Shown here piece by piece: positions 24,208 through 33,817 of a stretch of DNA of 37,773 nt. The DNA comes from Nitrospirota bacterium (GTDB lineage: Bacteria; Nitrospinota_A; UBA7883): NCBI GenBank assembly GCA_024275315.1, contig JAJRZK010000004.1, positions 1 to 37,773 of the forward strand, given 5' to 3'. A model generated the notes under the pieces. The model made no database searches and had not been told where the DNA came from. It saw only the letters and a list, made by a program, of their open reading frames with translations. The position numbers and the translations under genes were made by a program. How positions within the stretch are numbered: position 1 is the stretch's first letter; every line of letters begins with the position of its first letter.

Positions 24208-24458
24208 AAGACGAATATTGAAATTAAAAAAAATCTAATGATACATACTTTATCAGCCTTGACCAGAGATTTGTTCGCTTTCGCCGCGCCCGGTGTTAAT
24301 TTACTCCTCAATATAATTTTCATAACCACCGGTTCCCGCGGAAGCTGTCGCATGCTTTACCTGGAAACATCCGTCTTGACACGCATACTTCCAGGATGCA
24401 CAATCGCAGGCATCGGCTAAATGGGGATTGAGCGTCCAGATGGGATGAGAAAAAACGT

Positions 24459-25298
24459 ATGAGAACTATTGACGTTTCCGAAATCAGGGACACTGTCCGA
24501 ATGCTTTGCATCGACGCGAACACCGATCTGGGCGAGGACGTTGTCAGGGCTTTCGGGGAGAGTCTTGAAAAAGAGGAGTCTCCGGCTGGCAAAGCGGTGT
24601 TTGAAGCGTTGCTTCAAAACGCTAAAATCGCCCGCGAAGAAAAATCCCCCATGTGCCAGGACACCGGCTTTACCGTTGTGTTTCTGGAGGTGGGCCAGGA
24701 TGTGGTATTGTCCGGAGGATCGCTGGTAGAGTCCATCAACGAGGGTGTGCGCCAGGGATACCGGGATGGTTTCTTAAGAAAATCGATTTGCGATCCGTTC
24801 ACCCGCGCAAACACCAAGGACAACACTCCCGCCGTGATAATTACGGATATCGTTGAAGGTGACAAGCTCAAGCTTACGATAGCTCCCAAGGGAGGCGGCT
24901 CTGAAAATATGACCCGCGTGACCATGCTCACCCCTTCAGGCGGCAAGAAAGCCATCATTGATTTTATTGTTCAGCGGTGCCAGGAGGCTGGATCCAACCC
25001 GTGTCCTCCCGTGATTGTCGGGGCCTGTATCGGAGGCACCCCGGAGAAGGCGGCGATACTGGCCAAGAAAGCCCTGTTGCGAAAAATCGGCACAACCAAC
25101 CCCGATCCGGAGCTCGCCGAGATGGAGATGGAGTTATTGACCAGGATTAACAACCTTGGCATAGGACCTCAGGGGATGGGATGCCGTATTTTCGCCCTGG
25201 CGGTGCATCTTGAAAAACATCCATGCCACATAGCGAGCCTCCCTCTGGCGGTAAACATCTGTTGTCACGCCAGCAGGCACAAGGAAGTGGAGTTTTAA
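24459..25298 (+). CDS. fumA: Class I fumarase, alpha subunit
   Basis: Large subunit of the oxygen-sensitive [4Fe-4S] fumarate hydratase, interconverting fumarate and malate. It corresponds to the N-terminal domain of E. coli FumA/FumB. The cluster ligands lie in PMCQDTG (Cys66), VGACIGG (Cys190) and the C-terminal NICCHASR (one of Cys268/269). Other family phrases present are GGGSEN and [11 protein letters not shown]. The length is 279. The beta subunit starts 11 bases downstream. The two genes probably form one unit with sdhABE, giving both steps between succinate and malate. A related L(+)-tartrate dehydratase is less likely in this setting. The 251-bp divergent gap upstream has no convincing promoter. 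Confidence 0.9.
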   Translation: MRTIDVSEIRDTVRMLCIDANTDLGEDVVRAFGESLEKEESPAGKAVFEALLQNAKIAREEKSPMCQDTGFTVVFLEVGQDVVLSGGSLVESINEGVRQGYRDGFLRKSICDPFTRANTKDNTPAVIITDIVEGDKLKLTIAPKGGGSENMTRVTMLTPSGGKKAIIDFIVQRCQEAGSNPCPPVIVGACIGGTPEKAAILAKKALLRKIGTTNPDPELAEMEMELLTRINNLGIGPQGMGCRIFALAVHLEKHPCHIASLPLAVNICCHASRHKEVEF

Positions 25299-25309
25299 CG
25301 GAGCGCGCC

Positions 25310-25858
25310 ATGAAAAAAGTGACCCCGCCGTTGACCGACGATGTGATCGAAGATTTAAAAGCTGGCGACCAGGTCAGCTTCACCGGTGTTATTTACACAG
25401 CCAGGGACGCGGCCCATAAAAGGCTTGTGGACCTGCTCGACAAGGGTGAGGACCTGCCGTTCGATATCAACGGCGCCGTCATCTATTATGTGGGCCCTTC
25501 ACCCGCCAAGCCGGGCCAGGTGGTCGGGTCGGCCGGGCCTACCACCAGCTACCGGATGGACGCGTATGCTCCGCGTCTTATAAAAGCGGGGCTCAAAGGG
25601 ATGATCGGCAAAGGCAAACGGGGCAAGGATGTTGTTGACGCGATGGTCAGGCGCAAAGCTGTGTATTTCGCCGCTATAGGCGGAGCCGCGGCCTTGATAG
25701 CGAGGTCGATAAGAAAAGTGGAGATAATCGCGTATGAAGACCTTGGCCCGGAGGCGGTCCGGCGTATGGAGGTGGAGGATTTCCGGGTTGTCGTTATCAA
25801 CGATACGAGCGGCGCCGACTTGTATGATATAGGGCAGGAAAAATACCGGATAGCTTGA
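25310..25858 (+). CDS. Class I fumarase, beta subunit
   Basis: Small subunit matching the C-terminal domain of single-chain class I fumarases. It completes the active site with substrate-binding residues in AGPTTSYRMDAY and the GKGKRGKDVVDAM and YFAAIGGAAAL segments. Starting at the ATG at 25310, which directly follows the alpha subunit, gives 182 residues, the expected size. A longer in-frame reading back to 25223 would overlap the alpha gene and is rejected. Splitting alpha and beta into two genes is common in anaerobes and archaea. The protein needs the alpha subunit's iron-sulfur cluster. Confidence 0.92.
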   Translation: MKKVTPPLTDDVIEDLKAGDQVSFTGVIYTARDAAHKRLVDLLDKGEDLPFDINGAVIYYVGPSPAKPGQVVGSAGPTTSYRMDAYAPRLIKAGLKGMIGKGKRGKDVVDAMVRRKAVYFAAIGGAAALIARSIRKVEIIAYEDLGPEAVRRMEVEDFRVVVINDTSGADLYDIGQEKYRIA

Positions 25859-26003
25859 GAAATGATGACACTGGATCAATTTATTGTGGAAAAGGCTCGG
25901 TCTTTCATATAGAATAGCGCCCACAATCAAGGGGGGTATACGGCCAGCGGCGAATAAGCGGGAAAGGAGTTAGGCGGATCGTTCAGGGGGTTGTCCGCGG
26001 ATT

Positions 26004-27719
26004 ATGTTATCACACGATGTACTGATAGTCGGATCGGGGTTGGCTGGGCTTCGGGCCGCATACGAGGTGGTCGGCCATCTTGATGTGGCTGTTATGACAA
26101 AAGTATACCCGAGCCGAAGCCATTCCGGGGCCGCTCAGGGAGGTGTCGCTGCGGCTCTGGCGAACGTCGATGGCGACTCGATCGAAGCCCACACCTACGA
26201 CACAGTCAAAGGCGCCGATTTCCTTGGCGACCAGGATTCCATAGAAATACTTTGTGGCGACGCGCCCCGCACCATCATCGAGATGGAGCATCTGGGTTGC
26301 GCCTTTTCCAGGACCAGCGAAAACAAAATAGCCCAGCGCGCGTTTGGTGGACATTCTTTTAACCGCGCCTGCTATTCCGCCGATCGAACCGGCCATGCGC
26401 TTTTGCACACCCTGTTCGAGCAATCCATGAAGCTGGGAGGCTCCCTGCAGGTGTACAGCGAGTGGTACGTTGTCCGGCTGGTGATTGAAGATGGGATATG
26501 CCGTGGCGTCGTGGCGATGGATATCAAAACAGGCAGGCTGGAGACGTTCCACGCCAAGACGGTGATGTTTGGCACTGGCGGATATGGACGCGCGTTCAAG
26601 ATCACCTCAAACGCCTATGCCAACACGGGTGACGGCATAGTGGCCGCCTACAGGGCGGGGGTTCCGCTCCAGGACATGGAGTTCGTCCAGTATCATCCGA
26701 CGGGGCTGTATCAGCACGGCATTCTTCTGTCCGAAGCCGCCAGGGGAGAGGGCGGGTACCTGCTCAACGGCGACGAAGAAAGGTTCATGCAGAAATACGC
26801 GCCCAGCAAGATGGAACTGGGACCGCGCGATATCGTCTCCCGGTCGGAGCAGACGGAGATTAACGAGGGGCGCGGAGCCTGGCCGAAAAAAGATTATGTC
26901 CTGCTGGACCTTCGTCATCTCGGCAAAGACAAGATAATGGAGAAACTGCCTCAAATATATCATCTGGCCAAGGATTTTATCGGGGTTGACGCCATTACAG
27001 ACCCTGTGCCGATCCAGCCCACGGCCCACTATTCCATGGGCGGCATACCGACGGACAATGATTGCCAGGTGTACCTGGACGAGAATGGGGCGAGAATCAC
27101 CGGCTTTTTCGCGGCCGGTGAATGTGCGTGTGTCAGCGTTCATGGCGCAAACAGGCTGGGGACCAACTCTTTGCTGGAGGCGCTGGTTTTTGGCCGTCGC
27201 GCCGGCAAGAAAATGCTTGAAGCCACTAGGGAAACCGATTGGTCGCCGTTGAACGAGAAGGCGGAGCTTGCCGCGGCCAGGCTGGAAATAGACGAGCTGG
27301 TGCACACCAAGGCCACGGAGAGCCTGGCGGATATACGTGAAGAGCTCAAGACGACCATGACCAACCAGGTGGGGGTCTATCGCAACGGCGACGACATGGA
27401 ATCGGCCGCCGAGAAGATAACCGAGTTGCAGGACAGGTTTACCAGGGTAAAGGTGAGTGATAAAGGCAAAAATTTCAACACCAACCTGATAGAAACCCTG
27501 GAGCTGTCCCATATGCTCGAGTATTCGGAGCTGATTGTCGCAGGAGCGCTGGCGCGCAAGGAAAGCAGGGGCGCCCATTCACGTACGGACTATCCCAAAC
27601 GTGACGACGAGAACTGGATGCGACACACCATGGCGTTTCGCCAGGAAGATGGCGGATACGAACTCCGGTACAAACCTGTGAAGATAACCCGTTACCAGCC
27701 TGAAGAGAGAAAGTATTGA
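26004..27719 (+). CDS. sdhA: Succinate dehydrogenase/fumarate reductase flavoprotein subunit
   Basis: Catalytic subunit that oxidises succinate or reduces fumarate. It has the N-terminal FAD Rossmann motif GSGLAGL (10-16), the covalent-FAD His40 in SRSHSGAAQGG, the HPTG substrate segment (231-234) and the AARGEGG active-site Arg247. The length of 571 is normal. There is no Tat signal, so it faces the cytoplasm. The ribosome site AAAGGAG lies well upstream. sdhB overlaps its stop codon (TGATG). A weak TTGTGG-18-TATAGA promoter may lie at 25884-25913 in the 145-bp gap. The partner genes show a type-E complex, which can run in either direction. Confidence 0.95.
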   Translation: MLSHDVLIVGSGLAGLRAAYEVVGHLDVAVMTKVYPSRSHSGAAQGGVAAALANVDGDSIEAHTYDTVKGADFLGDQDSIEILCGDAPRTIIEMEHLGCAFSRTSENKIAQRAFGGHSFNRACYSADRTGHALLHTLFEQSMKLGGSLQVYSEWYVVRLVIEDGICRGVVAMDIKTGRLETFHAKTVMFGTGGYGRAFKITSNAYANTGDGIVAAYRAGVPLQDMEFVQYHPTGLYQHGILLSEAARGEGGYLLNGDEERFMQKYAPSKMELGPRDIVSRSEQTEINEGRGAWPKKDYVLLDLRHLGKDKIMEKLPQIYHLAKDFIGVDAITDPVPIQPTAHYSMGGIPTDNDCQVYLDENGARITGFFAAGECACVSVHGANRLGTNSLLEALVFGRRAGKKMLEATRETDWSPLNEKAELAAARLEIDELVHTKATESLADIREELKTTMTNQVGVYRNGDDMESAAEKITELQDRFTRVKVSDKGKNFNTNLIETLELSHMLEYSELIVAGALARKESRGAHSRTDYPKRDDENWMRHTMAFRQEDGGYELRYKPVKITRYQPEERKY

Positions 27720-28717
27720 TGGCGCAAGTTACATTCAGGATATTCAGATTCGATCCGGAGAAGGACAAGGAGTCGCGCTACCAGGATTACGAGCTGGAGC
27801 TTGAGCCGGGGATAACCTTGCTTAACAGCCTCAACCGGATAAAATCCGAGCAGGATTCTTCACTTACCTACAGGATGTCGTGTGGCTCCGCCATATGTGG
27901 ATCCTGCGCGATGCGGGTAAATGGCCACGCTCTGCTGGCGTGTAAAACCCAGGCCAGCGGCCTGGTCAAAGATGGCGTTATACAGGTGGACCCGTTGGGC
28001 AACATGGAGGTGCTAAAGGACCTGGTGGTGGATCTGGAGCCTTTCTGGAAGTCGCTCAAGCAGGTCGATCCATGGCTCCAGCCCGATGTGTCCGATAACC
28101 CGGAGAACGAACGTCTCCAGACTCCCGAGCAGTTTCAGCGTATCGACGACGCGACCACATGCATCCTGTGTGGCGCGTGCTATTCCGATTGCAACGTGCT
28201 GGGGGTCGATCAGGAGTTTCTCGGGCCTGCGTCGCTGGCCAAGGCTAACAGGTTCATATTCGACTCGCGTGACGCCAAAACCCGGGATCGGATCGAATTT
28301 ATCAGTGAGATGAACGGCGTGTGGGATTGCACCCATTGCGGAGAGTGTTCCACCCGTTGCCCGACGGAGGCCAAGCCGCTGGCGAGGATCATGGAGGTTC
28401 GCGAGGCTGCGATGCAGGCTGGTGTGCATAACAACAACGGCGCCCGTCATGCTCTCGGTTTCAGGGAGACCGTGGGACGAAGCGGTCGGCTTAACGAGAA
28501 CTATCTGCCACCGCGCAGTGTCGGATTTTTGAATATCCCGGCCCTTATCGGCCTTGCTCCTGTTGGGTTGCGGATGTTCATGCGGGGCAAGAACCCCCCC
28601 ATAATCCATCATTCGATAGACAAGGCGGATGAGGTAAGGAAGATATTTTCAAAGTTTGAAGATTACAGACATCACCCAACCCGTTCGTCCCGTCCCGATG
28701 ACGGGGCCAGCGATTAA
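27719..28717 (+). CDS. sdhB: Succinate dehydrogenase/fumarate reductase iron-sulfur subunit, type E
   Basis: Electron-transfer subunit between the flavin and the quinone-side module. The N-terminal ferredoxin has a [2Fe-2S] centre (Cys55, 60, 63, 75). A first [4Fe-4S] motif is Cys148-151-154-158. The second cluster motif has four cysteines (Cys204-207-210-214, CTHCGECSTRC), whereas classic SdhB uses three for a [3Fe-4S] centre; four Cys is typical of complexes with an HdrB-like anchor. The ATG at 27719 overlaps the sdhA stop, so expression is coupled. About 100 C-terminal residues extend past the clusters. The SdhE-like gene follows 27 bases later. Confidence 0.94.
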   Translation: MAQVTFRIFRFDPEKDKESRYQDYELELEPGITLLNSLNRIKSEQDSSLTYRMSCGSAICGSCAMRVNGHALLACKTQASGLVKDGVIQVDPLGNMEVLKDLVVDLEPFWKSLKQVDPWLQPDVSDNPENERLQTPEQFQRIDDATTCILCGACYSDCNVLGVDQEFLGPASLAKANRFIFDSRDAKTRDRIEFISEMNGVWDCTHCGECSTRCPTEAKPLARIMEVREAAMQAGVHNNNGARHALGFRETVGRSGRLNENYLPPRSVGFLNIPALIGLAPVGLRMFMRGKNPPIIHHSIDKADEVRKIFSKFEDYRHHPTRSSRPDDGASD

Positions 28718-28744
28718 GTTAACGAAAATATAGGAGCGCGGATA

Positions 28745-29611
28745 GTGAGCCTGAAATACGCTCTTTTTACCGGATGCGTCGCAAAGGGGGCGGGACGCGA
28801 GCTTATGACCGCCACGGAGCTTGTCTGCCGAAAGCTCGGGATCGAGCTTGTCGAAATGACAGACGCCGCATGTTGCGGGGCCGGGGTCATTAGCGAAGAC
28901 AACGAGATGGTCGCAGACATCATAAACGCCCGGACTTTCGCGCTGGCCGAGGAGCGGGGGCTGGATATTATGAACATATGCATAACCTGCCAGGGTGTGC
29001 ACCGCAAATGCCAGGTGAAACTGTCCAGCAATCCCGACTATATGAGCAGGGTCAACGCCGCGCTGAAAGAACAGACAGGGCGGGAGTACAAAGGGACGGT
29101 GAAAATAAGGCATTTCGGCAAGATATTGCTGGAGGATTATGGCCTGGACAAGCTCAGGCAGGCGGTGACAAAACCCCTGTCAAACATCAACGCAGGCGCG
29201 TTTTACGGTTGTTACGCGTTAAGGCCGCACGAATATTCCGACCTTGAAAATCCAGACGATCCGGATGAGATGGAAAGGATCATCGAAGCTTTGGGCGCAA
29301 AGCCGGTGAAATATCCGGAAAGGCTGAAGTGTTGCGGGTTTCCCATACTTATGATGAACAAGCGCAACTCCATGGCCCTGTCCGGCAACGCAATCAAGTC
29401 CGCCAAAGACGCGGGGTCGGACTGCGTGATAACCCAGTGTCCCTTGTGTCACCTCAACATGGACGCGTACCAGCCGGAGATCGACCCGGATCTTAACATG
29501 CCGATAGTGCACATCCAGCAGTTGATCGGGCTTGCCCTTGGCATGAGCCACGACGACCTGAAGATGAACACCCACATCGTCCGGCCGACGGGGGCCGTGG
29601 CTTCCATTTAG
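28745..29611 (+). CDS. sdhE: SdhE-type (HdrB-like) CCG-domain subunit of succinate dehydrogenase/fumarate reductase
   Basis: Replaces the usual membrane cytochrome subunits. It contains two CCG domains: Cys11, Cys43-Cys44 and Cys79/82 in the first; Cys156, Cys196-Cys197 and Cys232/235 in the second. This is the pattern of heterodisulfide reductase subunit B, and of SdhE/MfrE in archaeal and epsilonproteobacterial type-E complexes. These domains bind unusual [4Fe-4S] clusters and probably deliver electrons to or from quinone or a thiol partner. No transmembrane helix is evident. The start is a GTG with AGGAG eight bases upstream. No SdhC/D-like genes follow. True heterodisulfide reductase is unlikely beside sdhA and sdhB. 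Confidence 0.88.
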   Translation: MSLKYALFTGCVAKGAGRELMTATELVCRKLGIELVEMTDAACCGAGVISEDNEMVADIINARTFALAEERGLDIMNICITCQGVHRKCQVKLSSNPDYMSRVNAALKEQTGREYKGTVKIRHFGKILLEDYGLDKLRQAVTKPLSNINAGAFYGCYALRPHEYSDLENPDDPDEMERIIEALGAKPVKYPERLKCCGFPILMMNKRNSMALSGNAIKSAKDAGSDCVITQCPLCHLNMDAYQPEIDPDLNMPIVHIQQLIGLALGMSHDDLKMNTHIVRPTGAVASI

Positions 29612-29626
29612 TCCCGAACGGTCGCT

Positions 29627-30958
29627 TTATCGCCTCGCCACCACCGCGTAGTCGGTATGGCTGTACAACACGTTGTTAAGCTTGCTGACGTTTGCGTTGT
29701 ATTCATGCGTCAGGGCTTTGTCAATATCCGGTCTTTCGGGCAACGGGTTGAGCCTGATATGATCCGGATACGGGTTGAGATATTCTATGCGCACATCCTC
29801 AAAGCCTATTCTTTCCAGCAGAAACTGCAAAGCCAGCGGATGAATCGGTTTCACATGGCTCATGTCAAGATAGAAAGCGCCGCAGAAAGTGGTTAAACAG
29901 GCGGCGTTGATTGTTTCGGCCGCCACAACCGCCCCGGGCCGGAGTTTGTCGAACACAAGCTCGAAGAACCGCGTCATCACATCCACGGGCAGATGCTCCA
30001 CGAACTGTATGGCGCAAAGCCCGCCCAGAGAGCCGTTTTCCATGGATTCCAGGTAGGACAGCGCGTCCCCCTCGGTGGCGGACAGACCAAGCCGCCGACA
30101 CTCTTCGACCATTTCGTCGTTCATATCCACGCCCGTGGCCTCGATCCCGTTCTCCTTGAAAATCTCCAGCAACTCTCCTCTTCCGCATCCCACGTCCAGC
30201 ACTCCTAAAGCCCCCTTGAACCATTGGGCGTAGACTTGCAACCTATCCTTTATTTCGCTCCGGGAGCCTCGATGCACACTTTCAAAAAGGGTGTAATCGA
30301 ACGAGTCGAGCTTTGATTTTTCCGTTTCCGCGATTTTGGCGACATTTTTGTCCTCACCGGACCTGAGCTTGTCGAGAAGGACGTCCAGCCTGCGTTTCAG
30401 GAATATCCCCTGCTTGTCGATATCCTTGAGGGTTCCGCTCAATGTTCTTACATTGTCCCGCAGGTCTTTTTCCACGGCGCGGCTTCGTCTGTCAGCCTCA
30501 TCGGCCACTCTTTCCAGGCTTGCCAGACGCTGGCTCATTGCTATGTACCTGGAGCGAAGGTAGTAAATCTCTTCCGCCGCCACCCTGATGCCCTGGTTGA
30601 AAAGCTCCTGGCGCACAAAGGAGAACTTGATAAACCGGTGTACAAAAACCTGGTACAGCTTTTTAACGAGCTTTACGATTTTTCCCGAGACACCGCCGCG
30701 ATGTGTCTGGAGATCGACAGGTTGAGTCACCCTCCATGTGGCTTCCAGCCTGCGCAGAATGTCCTGGTGGTTGTTTTCTATTTCCTCCGGTATTTGAGCC
30801 TTGAACCTGGCGACCCGCTCTATTTCCTTTTCGTCATAAAACCCGGAGGAGATTTTCGTCTGGACCCGTTTTTTTATACGATCGGCCAGCTCTTTCGGAT
30901 CGATATCCTCAGTGTTGGCGACTATGAAACCATCGTTGGCGGTATTATTGTTTTCCAT
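29627..30958 (-). CDS. Coiled-coil protein with C-terminal SAM-dependent methyltransferase
   Basis: A 443-residue protein. Residues about 125-215 are a strong predicted coiled coil rich in Arg, Glu and Leu. The C-terminal half is a class I methyltransferase: motif I LDVGCGRGE at 254-262, an acidic GVDMN after strand 2, and QFVEHLP as the post-II region. A methyltransferase joined to a coiled coil resembles the WbdD type that caps O-antigen chains and measures their length, but the order and any kinase domain differ. It is the last of three minus-strand genes with mazG and a thioesterase, three bases after the thioesterase stop. The substrate is unknown; surface polysaccharide is an inference. 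Confidence 0.75.
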   Translation of the reverse strand: MENNNTANDGFIVANTEDIDPKELADRIKKRVQTKISSGFYDEKEIERVARFKAQIPEEIENNHQDILRRLEATWRVTQPVDLQTHRGGVSGKIVKLVKKLYQVFVHRFIKFSFVRQELFNQGIRVAAEEIYYLRSRYIAMSQRLASLERVADEADRRSRAVEKDLRDNVRTLSGTLKDIDKQGIFLKRRLDVLLDKLRSGEDKNVAKIAETEKSKLDSFDYTLFESVHRGSRSEIKDRLQVYAQWFKGALGVLDVGCGRGELLEIFKENGIEATGVDMNDEMVEECRRLGLSATEGDALSYLESMENGSLGGLCAIQFVEHLPVDVMTRFFELVFDKLRPGAVVAAETINAACLTTFCGAFYLDMSHVKPIHPLALQFLLERIGFEDVRIEYLNPYPDHIRLNPLPERPDIDKALTHEYNANVSKLNNVLYSHTDYAVVARR

Positions 30959-30961
30959 GGT

Positions 30962-31351
30962 TTACGTTATTTTCTCCATGATTTCGGCCGGGATTCTGCG
31001 CGGTTTCATCCGTTCATTCACGCAGGCCATTTTCGTCGTCCCCGTCGCAGTGATTATCCCGCTGTTTTCGTTTGTAACAACATACTTAAAAGTCAACCTT
31101 GGCCCCCGTACGTCGGTAACCTCGGTTTCTATCACGAGTGTATCGCCATACACCGCCGGACCCTTGTAATGCACCTCTGCGCGAGTGACTGCAAACACCA
31201 CGTTTCGCCTGGCCCATTTAGCCGGGTCCACACCACTGGCGATCATAAGGTTTGTCCTTGCCCGCTCGAAATATCGCAGGTAATTGGCGTAGTATACTAC
31301 TCCACCGCAATCCGTGTCTTCATAGAAAATGTCAATCCTGGTTTTGTTCAC
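30962..31351 (-). CDS. YbgC-type acyl-CoA thioesterase
   Basis: Hotdog-fold 4HBT-family enzyme. It has the characteristic YEDTDCGGVVYYANYLRYFER start with the catalytic Asp in the DTD segment, and at 129 residues is full length. Members hydrolyse short acyl-CoA thioesters; in enterobacteria ybgC heads the tol-pal operon. Here it overlaps the 3' end of mazG by 20 bases and is followed at three bases by the methyltransferase gene. The only tol-like gene in the window is the distant CpoB-like one. Confidence 0.9.
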   Translation of the reverse strand: MNKTRIDIFYEDTDCGGVVYYANYLRYFERARTNLMIASGVDPAKWARRNVVFAVTRAEVHYKGPAVYGDTLVIETEVTDVRGPRLTFKYVVTNENSGIITATGTTKMACVNERMKPRRIPAEIMEKIT

Positions 31352-32123
31352 AGCGCCCTTTGCCCTCGTTCCACAGCTTTTCCATTTCCGGCAGGGTCAT
31401 TTCATCCAGGGTTTTGCCCGATTCGGCGGCCTGCTTTTCGATGTAACCGAAACGCTCGGTAAATTTTCTCGTGGTTTTGGCCAGCGCCTCCTCGGGGTTG
31501 ACTTTCAGCCATCTGCTGACATTTACCAGTGAAAACAGAAGGTCGCCAAGCTCCTCCTCGACATGATCCCTGTCGCCTTTCTTGCACGCCTCGCGCAATT
31601 CCTTGAGCTCCTCGTCCACCTTGTTCAAGACTTCCCCTGTCCGTTCCCAATCGAATCCGGCGCTGGCGGCCTTGCTTTGAAGCCTCATCGCCCGTAACAG
31701 CCCCGGCATGGTTTTGGGCACGCCGTCGAGCGCCGATCGACGGGAGCTGTTGCGTTTTTCCGCCTTTTTTTTTCGTTCCCAGTTGGCGAGCGCCTGGGTC
31801 GGCGATTCGGCGTTTACCTCTCCGAACACGTGGGGGTGCCGGTAAACCAGCTTTTCGCAGATACCTTCGCATACCTGGTGGATGTCGAAACTGTTGCTTT
31901 CCTTGGCTAGTTGCGCGTGGAAAACAATCTGTAGAAGCAGATCCCCCAACTCCTCCTTGATATGGGATTCGTCGCCTGAATTGATGGCTTCCAGGGTTTC
32001 ATAGGTCTCCTCTATCAGGTAGGGCTTGAGCGATTCGCGGGTCTGGTCCCGGTCCCAGGGGCATCCGTCCTCGCTTCGCAACCGGGACATTATGTCCACC
32101 AACCTGTCGAAATGGCTACTCAT
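31332..32123 (-). CDS. mazG: Nucleoside triphosphate pyrophosphohydrolase MazG
   Basis: House-cleaning enzyme that hydrolyses nucleoside triphosphates to monophosphates and pyrophosphate. It has two MazG repeats, each with the E-E-x-x-E and E-x-x-D metal pattern: EETYETLEAI / KEELGDLL, and later DEELKELREA / EEELGDLLF. The motif GCPWDRDQT after the start is typical of the long form. The ATG at 32123 aligns with family members such as E. coli MazG; an in-frame ATG at 32225 would add 34 residues unlike the family. The downstream thioesterase gene overlaps its end. The 196-bp divergent gap upstream also serves the cNMP-binding gene. Confidence 0.93.
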   Translation of the reverse strand: MSSHFDRLVDIMSRLRSEDGCPWDRDQTRESLKPYLIEETYETLEAINSGDESHIKEELGDLLLQIVFHAQLAKESNSFDIHQVCEGICEKLVYRHPHVFGEVNAESPTQALANWERKKKAEKRNSSRRSALDGVPKTMPGLLRAMRLQSKAASAGFDWERTGEVLNKVDEELKELREACKKGDRDHVEEELGDLLFSLVNVSRWLKVNPEEALAKTTRKFTERFGYIEKQAAESGKTLDEMTLPEMEKLWNEGKGRCEQNQD

Positions 32124-32230
32124 CTGCATCTTGCCGGTTATTATGGTTTCGCTGATTCTAATAGCGTTACACACATCGGTCAACAAGCTTTGCCGCGGCG
32201 GCGGGTCGGGGAACGTCAAGCGCATTGGTG

Positions 32231-32260
32231 TTGAAAACTCTTAATCATGGAATGTATTAT
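32231..32260 (+). promoter_or_regulatory. Predicted promoter of the cNMP/ferredoxin-cytochrome operon
   Basis: TTGAAA at 32231-32236 and TATTAT at 32255-32260 with an 18-bp spacer. The predicted start near 32267 lies 53 bases before the ATG at 32320. The spacing and the AT-rich -10 box fit a sigma-70 promoter. No extra operator is evident. Confidence 0.5.
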
Positions 32261-32319
32261 AGAACCGTGAATGGGTAGATGTAGCGCGATCCGCTATCAA
32301 TAATGGTATCCCCTTCGGC

Positions 32320-33807
32320 ATGCGCCACCAGATTAAGGTTTCTTGCGGTATGGTTCAGGCAAACGGATTACAACGCACCCTGGCGGACATTCCTATCTTC
32401 CGGGATGAAAACATAGACGCTTTGCGACTGGAGCTGGTAGGTTGTAAAACCATGAGTTTCAATACCGGAGAGTATATTTGCAAAGAAGGTGAATATGACC
32501 ATAACTGTTTGATACTTCTATCCGGACGGGCGAAGGTGTTGCGTACGGGGACGGCCGCTGGCCGGTCCGAAAAGATCATCGGGGAAGGTGAGATTTTCGG
32601 TGAAATCGCCGCATTATCGGGCAACCCGCGCACCGCTGACATAGAGGCCCAGGTTCCGACCGATGTGCTTAGCATACCCAAGGAGAAAATGTACAATATC
32701 CTGGACAAGTTTCCGTCGGTTAAAAGCAGGATAGACCAGATTTACAGGGAAAGGACGCTGCGGGGACATCTCCTGAAAATACCGATTTTCTCAAGCGTGC
32801 CGGAAGATTTCCTGGAGGAGCTTGCAGAAAAAGCCATACTGAAAACATATATGAAAGACGAAGTTATCTTTGATCAGGATGACGACGCGGATTCATTCTA
32901 TCTCATCAGGTATGGTTTCGTCAAAGTGCGTCAACGGGGCGAAGGCGGCAGGGTGAAAGTGTTGGCCTACCTGAAGGAAGGAAGCTATTTTGGCGAGATA
33001 GGGCTCCTTTCAGAACACGAAAAAAGGTCCGCCAGTGTCTAGGCGATTAACCGGGCGGAACTTATCAAAATACCGAAAGATGTTTTCCAGGCCCTGGTCG
33101 AGGCTCATCCGGAGGTAAAAAGATACCTGCAAAGGGCGGCCGATAAAAGACGTGAATGGGGCGAACAACTCGAAGGGGACGAATACCTCGCCAGCATATT
33201 GAGAGCCACGGTTGAAACCGGGATTATTCAGACCAGGGCGGCTCTGATTATAGATTTGTCCAGGTGTGTGCAATGTGATAACTGCCTTGAAGCTTGCGCC
33301 GCGTTGCACGACGGGCGTTCACTGCTTGTGCGAAAAGGGTCCATGCTGAACAACTTTAATCTTTTGCCTACATCCTGCATGCACTGTGACGACCCGACCT
33401 GCATGACCAAGTGTCCCACCGGAGCGATTACAAGAGATGTCACTGGCGAGATATATCACAAGGATTCGTGTATCGGGTGTGGCTCCTGCGCCCAAAACTG
33501 CCCGTTTGGCAATATAGTGATAGTGGACGTTCACGAGGATGAGCAAAAACATGGCTTAATGTTGTGGTTTTCCAGGTTGTTTGGATTGAACGGAAAGTCC
33601 CCCCCAGGGCCCATTGAGAACGAAAAAACCGATACAACCGGAGATAAAAGGGCAGTTGCGCGCAGACGAAAACCTCGCAAAAAAGCGTACAAATGCGACA
33701 TGTGCAGGGATCACACCTATATGGGATGCGTGTACAATTGCCCGACCGGGGCGGCCAAGAGGGTCAACCCCGCGAAGTTTTTCACTGAGATAGCGTCAGC
33801 GCTTTAA
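32320..33807 (+). pseudogene. Double cyclic-nucleotide-binding / four-cluster ferredoxin fusion with an in-frame TAG
   Basis: Read through, this is one 496-codon frame. Two CRP-type cyclic-nucleotide-binding domains (about residues 20-130 and 145-260) are followed by a ferredoxin region with sixteen cysteines in four [4Fe-4S] motifs, like NrfC/DmsB/HybA electron-transfer subunits. They run from CVQCDNCLEAC through CMHCDDPTCMTKC and CIGCGSCAQNC to CDMC...CVYNC. There is no DNA-binding helix-turn-helix, so it is an allosteric redox protein rather than a repressor. Codon 241 is TAG (33040-33042), in the middle of the second cNMP domain (RSASV-stop-AINRAEL); the frame continues unchanged afterward. 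This could be a nonsense mutation, a sequencing error, or readthrough. CAG to TAG is a single change. A downstream start at 32350 is also possible. The next gene begins 10 bases after its end. Confidence 0.75.
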
Positions 33808-33817
33808 CTGCGACAGA

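Noticed and set aside
24312-24317. TATAAT as the fumA promoter
   Set aside because: No acceptable -35 box lies 16-18 bp upstream; the TTGACC at 24259 is too far away.
33040-33042. TAG as a pyrrolysine codon
   Set aside because: Pyrrolysine is known mainly from methylamine methyltransferases and needs pylS and pylT. Nothing here indicates it, and a single CAG-to-TAG change or a sequencing error is simpler.
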